From contig NC_088298.1 of NCBI RefSeq assembly GCF_032854445.1, positions 15,299,504 to 15,363,503 of the forward strand: DNA of 64,000 nucleotides, in the 5' to 3' direction. Of the stretch, positions 9,241 to 20,879 are shown piece by piece (the stretch's first letter is position 1; every line of letters begins with the position of its first letter). The notes beneath the pieces were generated by a model that ran no database searches, was not told the origin of the DNA, and saw only the letters and a list, made by a program, of their open reading frames with translations. Made by a program: the position numbers and the translations under genes. This stretch comes from Liolophura sinensis (Eukaryota; Mollusca; Polyplacophora; Chitonida; Chitonidae).

Positions 9241-11850
9241 GATAACTATACATTACACTTGAACTTATTTCAGTCAGTTTAGTATATTAAATTGTATATT
9301 ATGGTATAGTATATTATATATTGTTTCAAACATCCATTATTTACTATATATTTTTTTGTAAAAATCTTGTTTCTCTTCGCCTGATCTGTAATATTATTTA
9401 TCAGGTTGCATAAAAAAATTCAAGAATCCAGTATCAATATCACGTGAAAGGTTTACGTCACGCGTGAGAGTGTTCGCACGTGTCTCGCCAAAGATCATGC
9501 TGTGGCTTACTCCGGGCATTCCAGCTTCCAACTCCTACAAAACTGTAGAAGTCAAAATGCTGATGCACAGCACAAAACAACAGTCAAATAAACAAATCAA
9601 AACGCGACATGGCATCCCGCTACTATACGACATGACAACCTGCCAAAAAAAATGCGTCGACAGTGCACGGTGTGGCTGTATGTTTGTATCTACATCGATT
9701 ATCCTCCATTTTATACTTTCTGAAAAATTCATCTGAGAAGTTCAAAAGCCGTTAGATGTAATCTTAATAACGCATATCCAATTAAACGATTAATTATACC
9801 ACTAATTGGCATGCTAGTAGTTAAAACACTTTCAGAACAAACATCAACAGAACTATAAGGTCTATTTAAATGCATGCCATATACACCAACTTTATACACC
9901 AACCCTAATAGCGACGAGTGTATTTAGGCTATACTGTGGTTTACACATACGTACGTTTATATCACAAGAAATAAAATTCGCGTCTATGAATGTACTTTAC
10001 ACAAGGCATATAAACATACCGGCTTTGTATGCGTAGCTGTAACACCTGAGCTACAGATGAAGCCTAAAATCCGCTCCCCTTGTAATTCTGCTACAGAGAG
10101 GTCACTAACAAAGACCAGGCTAGAGGATATAGCTAGTGCACATCATAAATATCTTCATATGCCTACCAACATAGGACTATCCATATTACAGGTTTGATAA
10201 TACACGAGTATGCAAAGCAGCGTTTGTCCCGTTTACGCGGCAAGTAGCAGCTTTGCTCCATTTCGTGATAATCGCAGGGTCGAGTTCCCGGAATCTCATT
10301 GATAAGCTGCTTATGATCTGCACATACACTTTCGTTTTCCGCTGCAGATGGAGTGGTAAAAAATGATTCAAATTACCCCCCCCCCCCCGCCCAAATGCAT
10401 CTCCCCCCCCCACCCCACTCCGACATAGAAAAAAGAAACACCAGTGGTACATAAACAATTTACCATTATTCTTGCTAATATTAAACATTTTTAACTTTAT
10501 AAGTTTATGTGTCTGCAGATCTGTCGGTTGGTCAGTCGGTTAAATTTTTGACACACATCCTTACTTTTAATGATCGAATGGCCTAAATGCCAGGCATGCA
10601 CTATTTGCGTAAATGGTTCATTTCAAAGGTTTCGCCGCATCGTTATGTGCCTTTTTTTCACACATTAGTCCACTTATTCTCTCAAGTATGCAGGGTCCAC
10701 TTTCACAAACCTTTGCAAATCATATTTATCGCAACTTGCCACACGTAATAGGTGTTTTGTTGAACTTATATTCGGATCATGGGATATTTACATCTTGGTG
10801 TGCCCCTTTTAGCCAATTAAATTAAAATTTAAAATTTAATTTAAATATGAATGTTTCTCTTTTCACCCATGCATATTTTGTCGATCTATTGAACAAGAAA
10901 TACATATCCCAATTTTTCCGAAAAAGAACTGAGAGAAATTTTTCTATAATTATTTATTTACTTGATTGATGTTCAACCATTTTTCACTTCTCTCTTTTCG
11001 ATGGCGGAATGCGTTATGAGGGGAGACATCCGTTGTTCGCTGTAAACCAACGATCCTTTTACATTTTCCCGCACCTGACAGTCCGAACTTGCACACCATG
11101 TATATTGATAGAAGACAAATCGTCTTTAACAAATTCAACACGGCGCGAACTCACCCGACAAGCCCCGTGGACTGTTCAGTGCCAAAATATCTACATTCCA
11201 GAAAAAAGTGCGATTAATCAATCAATCAATCAATCAACCAAATTATCAAATCAAACAATCATTGAATGGTTGCTGTGGGGGATATTGGACTAGACGGTAT
11301 ATATAGGCTGATAGAAAATACTGCTGTAAATATCACTATTTTAACTTCCATTTTATGTTCTGCTTGCTGTTATAATAAGGATGACGTCATATCCCAGGGC
11401 GGAAAAATTATGTTTTCCTCTACCACGAAACCGAACACTTCACGCGTGGAAGTCCGACTTTGAGGTATATCGGGTATAATTACAAACAGGGATATTTTCC
11501 TCAGATTATCAGTCTACATGCAAGACGATTTTATGTGCCTCCAAACAACAAAGAGCTCCAAACAAGCCTGATTTACATAAAGCATTTATTCTGTTCAGTC
11601 AGTATTATAACAAATGTTGGAAGAATATTTAAGAGTCAGTATTGTATTTGAGTCGGCAAAGGCTGTAATCGAAAGGAAGCAGAGGGCTGCAAACAACCGA
11701 AATGCTTGTCTCTTGCGAAATTCCTGTGCTTTCTGTTTCAGCAAAGAGCTAATGAAATGGCCAGTTTCAAAATTACGAACGGGTCTCGTACATTTCTTTT
11801 ATGATGCTATCCTGTCATATTGCTTGGGCAATGGACTCGTTTACTTTCAA
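9241..11850. other. No gene recognised (9241-11850)
   Basis: AT-rich DNA, including a TATA/TATT-rich patch (9270-9370), a C-rich patch with runs of 9-12 C (10377-10425), and an (AATC)n stretch at 11216-11235. None of the short ORFs has a domain signature. Confidence 0.5.
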
Positions 11851-12660
11851 CTTTAGTCAGCCAATGAAAAGCGGCGTTTCTTCTCCTGACACACGTGCTT
11901 TTTGCCGGGGATCTGGTTGACGAAGGCGAGCTAATAATTCCCGTAGAATGAAGCGAATCTTTTGCGTTGAAGTTATGCAAAATTCATACTCTTTGTTACT
12001 TTGCATACTTTCAGTTTAACTGCTCCCATAGTCGTCTGCTGCTGTCATTGTCTTGTAATGGCTCATAAACACCCGTTGTTGTTGTTGTCTTGCGTCATGT
12101 TCCTCTTTCAATTTTTCTATTTCCATTCATCAATAAAACAGGTCTAACGAAAAACTAAGTCTGTAGTGCCAGCTAAGGGCGCATGAAGATGAGTGTTATA
12201 AAGTACATGTCAGCTGTCATGCTACCGTACTTGTTCTAGACTGAGTGCTACTGTAATGCTGTGTTACGTTACGTTAGGTTTTACTTTGTAACATCACTTC
12301 TTCCTCCTCGCGTCATTAAATATACATCGAAGTGCCTTTCAGCAAGCCTGGTTCTTTAGATTTTCCAAATCTGTGGTTGCACCAAGCAACGAAACTCTGG
12401 CTTATTATGAAAATTTCCTCCTATTTATAAGTTATCATAATTAATACGCACAACACTGTAACAATGCTCAGCAACACATGCTTTGCAAGTTAAGGTAAGG
12501 TCAGGGGTCAAACAAGATTTGCATGTGCAGGCGTAGTTAATGTCCGCGATCTGCCAGCAACTCCGTGATCTAGTAGTCTTTGTATTCCCTGAGCAGTTAC
12601 CTCAAGGGCCTCTGTCTGTAAAGCCGTTGCAGTGTTGCATCAAGATTATTTACCATGGTG
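11850..12660 (+). promoter_or_regulatory. Probable TSFM upstream/leader region
   Basis: An inverted-free CCAAT box (AGCCAATGAAAAGCG) lies near 11860, in a locally GC-richer segment that ends the AT-rich flank. TSFM coding exon 1 starts with a splice acceptor, so a non-coding first exon must lie upstream. Candidate donors are AAG/GTAAGG near 12492 and ATG/GTGAGG near 12657. Which is used cannot be settled from sequence. Confidence 0.35.
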
Positions 12661-13158
12661 AGGTATCTCTTCACTGTATATTGTCATGAAAATTGTGCCA
12701 GGTGCACTTTGCAACTGTTTTGTAGAACGGGCCTCGGGTCTCTATCACCTCCAAGCAGAAAATTCTACTTGACCTTCCAATTTGATTCCGTCCTACCGTT
12801 TTGGTACACGCATATTCAAGTGTGCATCACATTGAAATGGTTAGGTACCCCTGATGACCGATGATAGATTAACACTTACTTTCACAGTGGCCCGTACCTG
12901 ACACTCACACTTCTGTCTCTCAGTCTATCACATCATTCAATCAAAAAAGTCTGTACAGGTAACTTTCCAGAGCCATAATATTGTTGCATAATGTGTGACA
13001 GGCCCATGCAACAAAATTCAAAATGGTTGACATTCTCTCCTTGTCATATAATATATGTTGAGATATCTAAGTGAAGTTTCAATAGATGAGAGCTCCTTTT
13101 ATGAAACATAATTAAAATAATCTACTGTATGTTTATCTTTCAGATAGTCTGAGGTGTG

Positions 13159-13317
13159 ATGTTTGCAATCCTTCTCAATTCCCGATGTCTACACACCAGT
13201 GTGCGGAGACTGGCTGGAGTGGACAAGGCAACGCTGAGCAAACTGCGGAAAAAAACAGGATTCAGCATAATGCATTGTAAAAATGCCCTTGAGCAGTTCA
13301 ACAATGACCTTGAAAAG
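13159..13317 (+). CDS. TSFM: TSFM coding exon 1
   Basis: Acceptor TTATCTTTCAG precedes 13144, so 15 leader bases come before the ATG. Donor is GAAAAG/GTAACC, phase 0. It encodes residues 1-53: the targeting peptide and the UBA-like EF-Tu-binding start. Confidence 0.92.
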
Positions 13318-16300
13318 GTAACCCTTCCCGTTCATGTTTTTCATTTTGAGTTTCTGAGCGCAGTTCAGATGTTGTTCCAAAAAACCTCAGGCGTGAGGTC
13401 TATTCCAGGTCATACAGAGCTGATAGTTTTCGTTTTTGTTGTCTGATGTTCAGTGTCTTTGTAGTGTAACAATGGGGTATCATTTAAACTAGTCGAGGTG
13501 GTTGGCATGCCAGCATGGCCCAATGACCAAGAACCCTCTCACCAGTACGCTCACAGTGATTTTAACTCCAGCTCATACTGGCCTGTGTGGAAAGGTCTAA
13601 CAGCAACCTGCGAATGGTCACGGGTTTCCCCCTAGTTCAGGCCGGTACAGGGTTTTCATTTGGAATTGGAGACAGAGGTCAGAGTTCAGAAGTAGGTGGC
13701 TGAATTGAAAGTAATTATGTCACAATCACTGTTGATTTAAACAGTAAGAATATTCAAACTAGGCGGCTACAGGGACGGCAGTAGACAGCTGTCTGCAGCC
13801 TGTTACTTGCCCTTTTGTGAACACCTTGCCGGTATTTTCACACCATAATGCACCAACAAAATAATAAATAAATTTAGGGCAAAACCACTGATGTCTTATT
13901 CCAGTTCAGCCGTCATTGGTTCAGCTGCACTCTGTCCAAGGGAGCAAACCATTACCCAAAGCTAAATATGCAAATCCTGATGGACAGTACTCTGCAGTTG
14001 TGTCATATCTCAGAAAAATGAAGAATGCTATAAAAATTCTTAGGCCATGATCATCATTACTGTAATGGTTGTGTATTTGACCCAAGCCCATGATGTGCAT
14101 TTCATTAAAACCTGTCCATGACTTTTGTCGTAACATCACTTAGGTGACACCAGTATTATTTTGTGTTCTACAGGCGAAAAAAAAAAAAAAAAAAATCCAA
14201 AAACTGAAAAAATGTAAACTTGAAATTCACCTTTTTATTCTGTTCGATCTTGATGGGATTTTTTGAGTTTTTTTTTTTTTTGATGTTTTTATGATTTTTC
14301 TGTTTTCAAGGGTTTCCAGTCGTGGCAATATGTCTTCATCAAGAAACATGGCTGTTTCAGTCATTCCACATTTTCCACAAATTTGATAATTTTAAGGCTT
14401 TATTGTTATGCCTTTCTTCAATACTTGAAAAAACTTCTACCCATAAAAGAGGGGCCTCCGTGGCTCAGTTGGTTAGCGCGCTAGCGCAGCGTAGTGACCC
14501 AGGAGTCTCTCACCAATGCGGTCGCTGTGAGTTCAGGTCCATCTCATGCTGGCTTCCTCTCCGGCCGTATGTGAGAAGGTCCGACAGCAACCTGCGGATG
14601 GTCGTGGGTTTCCCCCCGGGCTCTGCAAGGTTTCCACCCAACATAATGCTGGCCGCCGTCGTATAAGTGAAATATTCTTGAGTACGGCGTAAAACACCAA
14701 TCAAAAAAAAAAAAAACAAAACCCATAAAAGAAGATCTTAAATTGCTGTGGCCTTAGAGATGAACAGATGTTTTTTCTGATTTTCAGTCGGTTAACATCA
14801 TTTGACATAGTGCCATATAACATGTGAACTAACATTTAAGAAGCTGTCATGAGTTGAGAAGCTTTTTTCCAGTTACACTTTTGTCAGTGTGAGCAATATT
14901 TTTTGTATAGATTTTTCTTGTTTTTTTCAGGCAGAACACTGGTTGCGAGAGCAGGCCCAGAAAGAGGGATGGGTGCGAGCAACAAAGCTTCAAGGTCGAC
15001 CAATGTCACAAGGACTTGTGGGTATTCTGAAGGACACACACATCGCTACCATGATAGAGGTACAGGAAAGATAACTGATCAATTTGAAAAGAAGAACAGG
15101 AAAAAGATATGAAGCTCAATTTTTGTCAGGAATTATTGCCTAAAAGTAAACCTGTAAAATAAAGTTATCAAATCCTTGCTATGAAGGATTCCAAGGAGCC
15201 AGCTGTTTTGGGTGATGATATACAAAAGTTTTAATGGTCAAGCCGCCTACATGTTCATCTCTACCATGTATTAAACATGTTTGATATGCAATTTAGCTTC
15301 TTTTCTTAGGGTTTTTGACATGCTGTAATAAACACCTATTAGACAATACACCATCGCTGTGAGTTCCAGTCCAGCTCATGCTGGCTTCCTATCCATCTGT
15401 AAGTGGGAAGGTCTGTCAGCAACCTGCGCATGGTGGTGGGTTTCCCCCGGGCTCTGCCCGGTTTCCTCCCACCATTATGCTGGCCGCCGTCGTATAAGCG
15501 AAATACTCTTGAGTATGGCATAGAACATCAATCAAATAAACAAACAATATACCATTACACAACATGTGACATACCATTAGACAACTGGGGCCTCCGTGGC
15601 TCAGTCGGTTAAAGCGCTAGCGCAGCGTAATGACCCAGGAGTCTCTCACCAATGCGGTCGCTGTGAGTTCAAGTCCAGCTCATGCTGGCGGCCGTACGTG
15701 AGAAGGTCTGCCAGCAAACTGCGGATGGTCGTTGGTTTCCCCTGGGCTCTGCCCAGTTTCCACCCACCATAATGCTGGCCACCATCATATAAGTGAAATA
15801 TTCTTGAGTACGGCGTAAAACACCAATCAAGAAAAAAAAAATTAGACAACTCGATATGCTTTGTGTATCAAAAATAAGGCATCACTAGCACTAGGTATAT
15901 GGTATCAAAATTGTGTAAAATATGTTAAGGCCTAGCACATTAAAAGGTATGAAAAACTACCGATGTGATTTAGCATACAGCTGCGATGCAAACAAATGGT
16001 CAGTTCGGGATCCATTGGTAAAGTTCTGTTGACCACACAGCCCTTGAGTTAGCTCCCCTTGTCTATTTGTACCTTGTTTCACTCTCTTTGTTTCAAGGAA
16101 TTACTGATATACCTCTTTCTTGGAATTGAGCCACAGGGATAAATAATTACTCAAATGACCCTTAGCGCAAGGTTCTCAGAAATCTGTAAATAATTTATCC
16201 AAGTATTGTGGAAGAAGAACTTGCAAACAAAGAGAGCTCTGAAGCACTAAGGCTGAACTGTATTTAAATTATCTCCCTTGTTTTATTCTGTTTAGATGTA

Positions 16301-19300
16301 TTCTGTGAAAACAAAATACATAAAATGTATACATGTCCCATTGAATCCAAATAATTATCAAAATATTTCAGTAGTTCAGTTTTTCTGGTCAAAGAAAGGT
16401 TTTTTTTCCTTCTACCAAGCCGGTCTCAATTCTTAAAATTTTTTCTTGTGGTAACCAACAACAACAGTGGTGACCTGATGAACCAGGATTTGTATTACTT
16501 GATGACTAATACACCAGACTCAAAGCGAAGACATGGGGCGTCCATTGTCTAGTAGTTAGCATGCTAGTGCAGCACAGTAACTCGGAAACCTCTCACCAGC
16601 TCATGCTGGCTTCTTCTCAGGCTATACCTGTGAAAAGTTTTGCAGCATCATCGGTCCTCCCATGTTCTACCTGATTTTCTCCCCTATAATACCGGCTACT
16701 GTCGTATAAAATATTTTTAAATATGGCATAAAACACCAATCATATAAATAATATAAAATATAAAAAATATAAATAAAGCAAAATAAAAATTTGAATTCTC
16801 TGTTAGATTTCTCATAGATTTCTAGATCATGTCATCAATCATTACTTTCATTGTTGTAAATTGTTTGACACCAGTAATTTGTGAAAACTTAATAAACTTT
16901 CTGTTTATTTTAACAAACAGGTGAACTGCGAGACTGATTTTGTTGCTAAAAATTCCAAGTTCCATGATCTTGTAGCCAGGTTAACGACAGCGTGCCATGA
17001 AAACTTTGTGAAGTTAAATCAGCCACGAGTGAGTAGTCCATACGGGAAACCATTGTGCTTGTGTAAAGGTGCAGTCTTGCGTGTTTCTGAAAACCACCAC
17101 TTCCATTAAATACGGTGTGTGAATCTGTGCGACAGAGAGATTCTGGAAAAATTTAAATGCTGATGGTGATAAAATACTACAATTGATAATCTCCCACACA
17201 ACATATATGAATTTTGTACGGGTTTGCAGAATCGATCAGAAGTTCATTAACCGTGACTATTTTCTAAATCTTCCCCACACTCATATCTGACAAAATCTAG
17301 CACATCTACACAATTATTCTCCATAAATTCTCCTATAGTTATAGAAGTGTCAAGTAAATACTCTTGATAAATAAGTCTGTTTTCATCCACTTTCACTTTC
17401 TCTTTTGGCACCTCTTCTTCATCACTACCATCAGGGTTGCTTTTACTTTCACTTTCATTATCAGCTTCAGTCTGCCTAGATGCTGTTTCATAATTTGCAT
17501 AATTTAAACAGTCAGCTGTTTATTCTGGGCAATGTAATGTCTTTAGACAGTAAGTTTTAGGCAGCATCGATACCCCCTACTGGTTATGTAACATGAGCTA
17601 GTCCGCCTCCATGGTAACTAGCAGGGAGTCCGCCATCATGTAAAGAAACCTGAATACAGCCGTAATGTGTGCCACCAAACAAACGGTTTTTATTTGTCTA
17701 TGTACAAATAATTAAGACATTATAGCACCCTGGTTTCCTCTTTCAATGAAACTGATTGCAGATGTAGAAGTGAAATATTCTTGAATAGGACACTAAACAC
17801 ACATCAGTACATCTGAAAATAGATCATCATGATATCATAGTTTCTCATATTGTAAGTTATATTTTGCCATTGTGTATAGTTCGTGGTTGTGTCACTTTTT
17901 ATAAGTCCTTGAGTTAGACCTTTGACACGCTGCACCAATCAGACAATCACATAAAAGTCTTGTTGAGATGTTGATTAGAAGTTTTGTAACATGTAAAATG
18001 TTTTAAAAGTGTATGAAGAACATAGGTCAGTTATTAAGGCTATATTTCCTTGTAGTGTGACCTGAACACAGATGCCTTGGCTACAGTTCCTGCGGGCAAT
18101 GGGAAAACTTTGGCAGACATTGTTGCCATGGAAGTGGGGAATATTGGAGAAAATATTGCTACGCGGCGAGCTGTCTGCCTGACCACGGGGAATGACATTC
18201 AGCTGGGGTGTTATGTGCACCTGGCAGGTAAGGAATCTTAATAACCATGGTTACAACAGATGACAAGGACTTTTCTAGTCCTGAAGTTGCCTTGTAGAAC
18301 TGATGTGAATAAACAAGGATGATCATTTTCATCTTATGTTAAGGAAAACCAGGCTTGTCAAAGTACTGCTGGTATCAAATCGTCGATCAAAATCAGTCAT
18401 TTTTCTTGATTTCAGTGGAAGAGATCTTCCCTGAATAAAACCAAATAACATCTTGTTGTTATTGTTAGTGATGAAGTTAGTTGGGGGTGATCTGCAGTTG
18501 CAGGATTGTTAGTTCAGTTGGTGATAACATAACTTAATGAGGATGTCTTTTAAAAACACTGTTTCTTGATAAAATCAGACAGTTTCTGACAGACGGATAT
18601 TTTCATCACATACTGATCTTTTGTAAAGGTACAGTTTTATCTTAAAATCAGGTTATCTCTCCTTAAGCAACAGTTTCACCATAAAATCCTGCAAAGAGGT
18701 GTTTTTATCATAAATTCATGATCTCTCTCCCCCGACCCTGGGGATAATTTTGTGAAAAAAGATGGCGACGCCCCGCCAACGCCAAGATCTGTTGCAAACA
18801 CACAGTCCTTTCCTAAAAGCATATGATGTCTGACAAAGCGACATTTTAGTAAGAGAAATCATGCGGTCTCTTTCACTTGAGGGACAATTAACTGGTAGAA
18901 TGAGATAATCTCTTGCTAAAGTATTGTTTCATCCTAAAATCAGATATCTGCCGAATGGAAGGTTCTTTCGTAAAGCCAGATGACCTCTCAAAATCAGACA
19001 CCTTCTTCATACTATGGTTTTGTGCTACATTTGTTAAATCGAAGGAGAAAAGGTGATCATGTTCTTTTATTTATTTTTAGGGCCACAGATTCAGACAAAC
19101 AGTGATTGCATTATGGGTAAATATGGCGCCATGTTAACCTTGAAACAGGTCAGCAGTGAAGTTAATCCAGAGCTCTCATTGGATGAAACTACTCATTTGA
19201 TCTGCCAACACATTGTTGGCATGAACCCTAAGGTGATTGGGGAGCGAGGGGAGGAACCAACCAGTGAGAAAGTATCTAGGCCGACTGAAGCTGATAATGA

Positions 19301-19508
19301 AAGTGAAAGTAAAAGCAACCCTGATGGTAGTGATGAAGAAGAGGTGCCAAAAGAGAAAGTGAAAGTGGAAGAAAACAGACTTATTTATCAAGAGTATTTA
19401 CTTGACACTTCTATAACTATGGGAGAATTTATGGAGAATAATTGTGTAGATGTGCTAGATTTTGTCAGATATGAGTGTGGTGAAGATTTAGAAAACAGTC
19501 ACAGTTAA
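13159..19508 (+). CDS. TSFM: Elongation factor Ts, mitochondrial (complete, five coding exons)
   Basis: Guanine-nucleotide exchange factor for mitochondrial EF-Tu, acting in the matrix. The coding segments are 13159-13317, 14931-15059, 16921-17028, 18056-18227 and 19081-19508. All have GT-AG junctions and together make 996 nt, or 331 aa plus stop, close to the human protein (about 325 aa). The N-terminus is Arg-rich without acidic residues (MFAILLNSRCLHTSVRRLAG), as in a matrix-targeting peptide. EF-Ts signature 1 is LRKKTGFSIMHCKNAL (residues 29-44). Signature 2, EVNCETDFVAK, spans the exon 2/3 junction (from residue 96). Core domains follow, and then a C-terminal YLLDxSITMGEF...VLDFVRYECGE block as in animal TSFM. 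A Ser/Glu/Lys-rich insert (about residues 244-287) is longer than in human. An in-frame TGA nine bases upstream fixes the start. Intron 3 carries an inverted copy of the gene's own 3' end. Confidence 0.93.
13496..13875 (+). repeat. Diverged SINE-A copy in TSFM intron 1
   Basis: Recognisable pieces are CAATGACCAAGAACCCTCTC, CTCATACTGGC, CAGCAACCTGCGAATGGTCA and GGGTTTCC. About 180 bp of unrelated sequence separates them from a degenerate CACCATAATGC...AATAAATAAAT end. Confidence 0.55.
14451..14720 (+). repeat. Full-length SINE-A with target-site duplication (TSFM intron 1)
   Basis: The tRNA-like head GGGGCCTCCGTGGCTCAGTT carries an A-box (TGGCTCAGTTGG) and a B-box-like GTGAGTTCAGGTCC. The body follows, then the GTACGGCGTAAAACACCAAT tail and poly-A. 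CCCATAAAAGA occurs directly before (14440-14450) and after (14722-14732), a perfect 11-bp duplication that marks retroposition. Confidence 0.92.
14931..15059 (+). CDS. TSFM: TSFM coding exon 2
   Basis: Acceptor TTTTTTTCAG and donor ATAGAG/GTACAG, phase 0 at both ends. 43 codons, AEHWLREQAQKEGW to HIATMIE. Two same-orientation SINE-A copies flank it. Confidence 0.92.
15352..15545 (+). repeat. SINE-A copy, 5' truncated (TSFM intron 2)
   Basis: Starts at the B-box region (CATCGCTGTGAGTTCCAGTC) and runs through body and tail to ATCAATCAAATAAACAAACA. The A-box is missing. Confidence 0.85.
15587..15840 (+). repeat. Full-length SINE-A with target-site duplication (TSFM intron 2)
   Basis: Complete head, body and tail. 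A short segment that follows CTCATGCTGG in other copies is missing. ATTAGACAACT is duplicated at 15576-15586 and 15841-15851, showing a retroposed insertion. Confidence 0.92.
16535..16770 (+). repeat. Diverged SINE-A (TSFM intron 2)
   Basis: GGGGCGTCCATTGTCTAGTA, GTTAGCATGCTAGTGCAGCA, CTCATGCTGGCTTCTTCTC and GGCATAAAACACCAATCATA align along the SINE-A consensus with many changes. The tail decays into AT repeats. Confidence 0.75.
16921..17028 (+). CDS. TSFM: TSFM coding exon 3
   Basis: Acceptor TTTTAACAAACAG and donor CCACGA/GTGAGT, phase 0. 36 codons beginning VNCETDFVAKNSKF, the EF-Ts signature 2 block. Confidence 0.92.
17143..17481 (-). pseudogene. Inverted 339-bp copy of the TSFM last exon and 3' UTR start
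   Basis: The reverse complement of this intron-3 block aligns without net indels to 19274-19612, with about 15 differences by eye (about 96% identity). It holds the last 77 codons of TSFM in an intact frame with the stop, plus about 107 bp of 3' UTR. Six differences fall in the coding part (P/Q, E/D, M/I and S/G replacements and two silent) and nine in the UTR part. Homology stops abruptly at both ends. There is no poly-A or tRNA feature, so this is not a normal retrocopy. It lies antisense to TSFM transcription and has no start or splice signal of its own that I can see. Confidence 0.93.
17755..17810 (+). repeat. Short SINE-A tail remnant
   Basis: GAAGTGAAATATTCTTGAAT and a degenerate ACACTAAACACACATCA match the end of SINE-A. 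Confidence 0.5.
18056..18227 (+). CDS. TSFM: TSFM coding exon 4
   Basis: Acceptor TTTCCTTGTAG and donor CTGGCAG/GTAAGG. Phase 0 in, phase 1 out. 57 codons including LADIVAMEVGNIGENIATRR. It lies in the loop between the two inverted arms. Confidence 0.92.
18560..19010 (+). repeat. Old, degenerate tandem repeat in TSFM intron 4
   Basis: Variants of TCATAAAATCAGATGATCTCT separated by AAGGACAGTTTC-like spacers recur six or more times at about 50-65 bp. The copies are strongly diverged, and two unrelated inserts break the series. Confidence 0.5.
19081..19508 (+). CDS. TSFM: TSFM coding exon 5 (last)
   Basis: Acceptor TTATTTATTTTTAG; the first two bases complete a split Gly codon. 142 residues to TAA at 19506-19508. 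Its 3' part (from 19274) is the parent of the inverted copy in intron 3. Confidence 0.93.
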
Positions 19509-19670
19509 TGAACTTCTGATCGATTTTGCTAACCCATACAAAATTCATGTATGTTGTGCGGGAGATTATCGATTTTAGCATTTTATCACCATCAGCATTT
19601 AAATTTTTCTAGTACTTCATCGCTTGTGACATAACAATGGTGCGAACAGTCTATTTGACCACCCTTACAA

Positions 19671-19676
19671 AATAAA
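19671..19676 (+). terminator. TSFM polyadenylation signal
   Basis: A canonical AATAAA 163 bases after the stop codon. Another AATAAA (about 19915) is a weaker candidate. Confidence 0.65.
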
Positions 19677-20689
19677 CACAGAATATTTCATTCTTCCCAA
19701 GAGGAATTTGGAATCTGTCTGTCAACCATTGCTGTAGTCCTTTAAACCAGCATTTTTAATCTTAGTTGCAGCTTGCACTTTTCTCTACAAGATATCTAAA
19801 ACATCAGCCTAGCATGACGTCCATTTTTTTTTACCTGTGGTTGCTGAAAGTGAAGTCATAGCATTTTGTTGCCTTGGTAACCTACAGGGGTGGGTCAAAT
19901 TTCTTTTCTGTGAAAATAAATTCAGCAGAAATGGAAACTTACCCTGTTTTATTCTTGAGATGCAACAATGGTTGTCATTAGAAACTAAAATTGACCACCT
20001 CTCCTCACCTGCACGAAAGTTATGTAAGAATTGCTAACCCTACCCCCATTTGTACCTGTAGACATGTTCAGTAAAGTGACATTTCTGTATTAACGTTGCA
20101 CACACAAAGCGCATTTATCCCAATTTCATCAAACATAAGAAGCAGATCAACTTTCATACCTATTTTAAAACACACACCAATTTATTGGTTTTTAAAGTCA
20201 CTTTGCATGCAACAAAATGTCAATACACAATTGCGCAGTGCTATGGTAAATCTCGTATGTGGAGGCTTTGCGAATAATGGGGTAAAATAATTTTCTGAGT
20301 TATGCGCCCTAAAACAGTTTTGGTCAAATAATTGCAGTCTTACAAGTTGAAAATTCAAGCCTGACAAGGAGAATGTTGGAATTTTCCTTGAAAAAAAAAA
20401 GCAAGGGGGTGAGGTGGGGTGGGGGTGGGGTCAGCCATGGTAAATACAAAGTAGTCGATGATCATTTTAAAGCAATTACAACTTGAGCTTTTTGGTCATC
20501 CCGCTTATGTATGGAGTTGGGTTTTTTTTTGTTTGTTTGTTTGTTTTGTTTTTGTTTCTTTGTCTGGATTAGTTTGTCGTTAGATTGTCTGGGTTTGACG
20601 TGAAGTTTGAAGCACTATATATAAGAGTATGTGATTGTCGACGATGATGTATATCTATAGCATCAGATGTTCCACGACGAGCTGTACCG

Positions 20690-20785
20690 CCGTTTCCTCC
20701 CGTCATAATACTGACCATGGATTGTCGTTTAAGTGCACGTGTTCTTGAGTACTCCGTGAAACACGAATCCAGTAAATAAAAAAAA
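20690..20785 (+). repeat. Diverged SINE-A tail
   Basis: CCGTTTCCTCCCGTCATAAT, GTTCTTGAGTACTCCGTGAA, ACACGAATCC and the A-rich end match the SINE-A 3' part. Confidence 0.65.
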
Positions 20786-20879
20786 ATTAAACACCTCGAT
20801 ACACCTATATAAGGAATTTTGTACAGCGCTTCCAAAGAACATTGTCACCTTGGTCATCTACACGTAATGGGAGTTGTAT

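Noticed and set aside
14451-14530. tRNA gene at the SINE-A head
   Set aside because: A- and B-box motifs are present but no complete cloverleaf or acceptor stem closes, and the sequence continues into the SINE body.
14322-15849. ORFs with RxPTTIRRLLADLPTYGR-type sequence as genes
   Set aside because: These and the many similar ones across the window are translations of SINE-A, which is a non-coding retroposon.
17143-17481. Inverted TSFM copy as a processed retropseudogene or an independent antisense gene
   Set aside because: It includes 3' UTR sequence but no poly-A and only part of one exon. Homology ends abruptly on both sides, and no start codon or promoter is visible on the minus strand.
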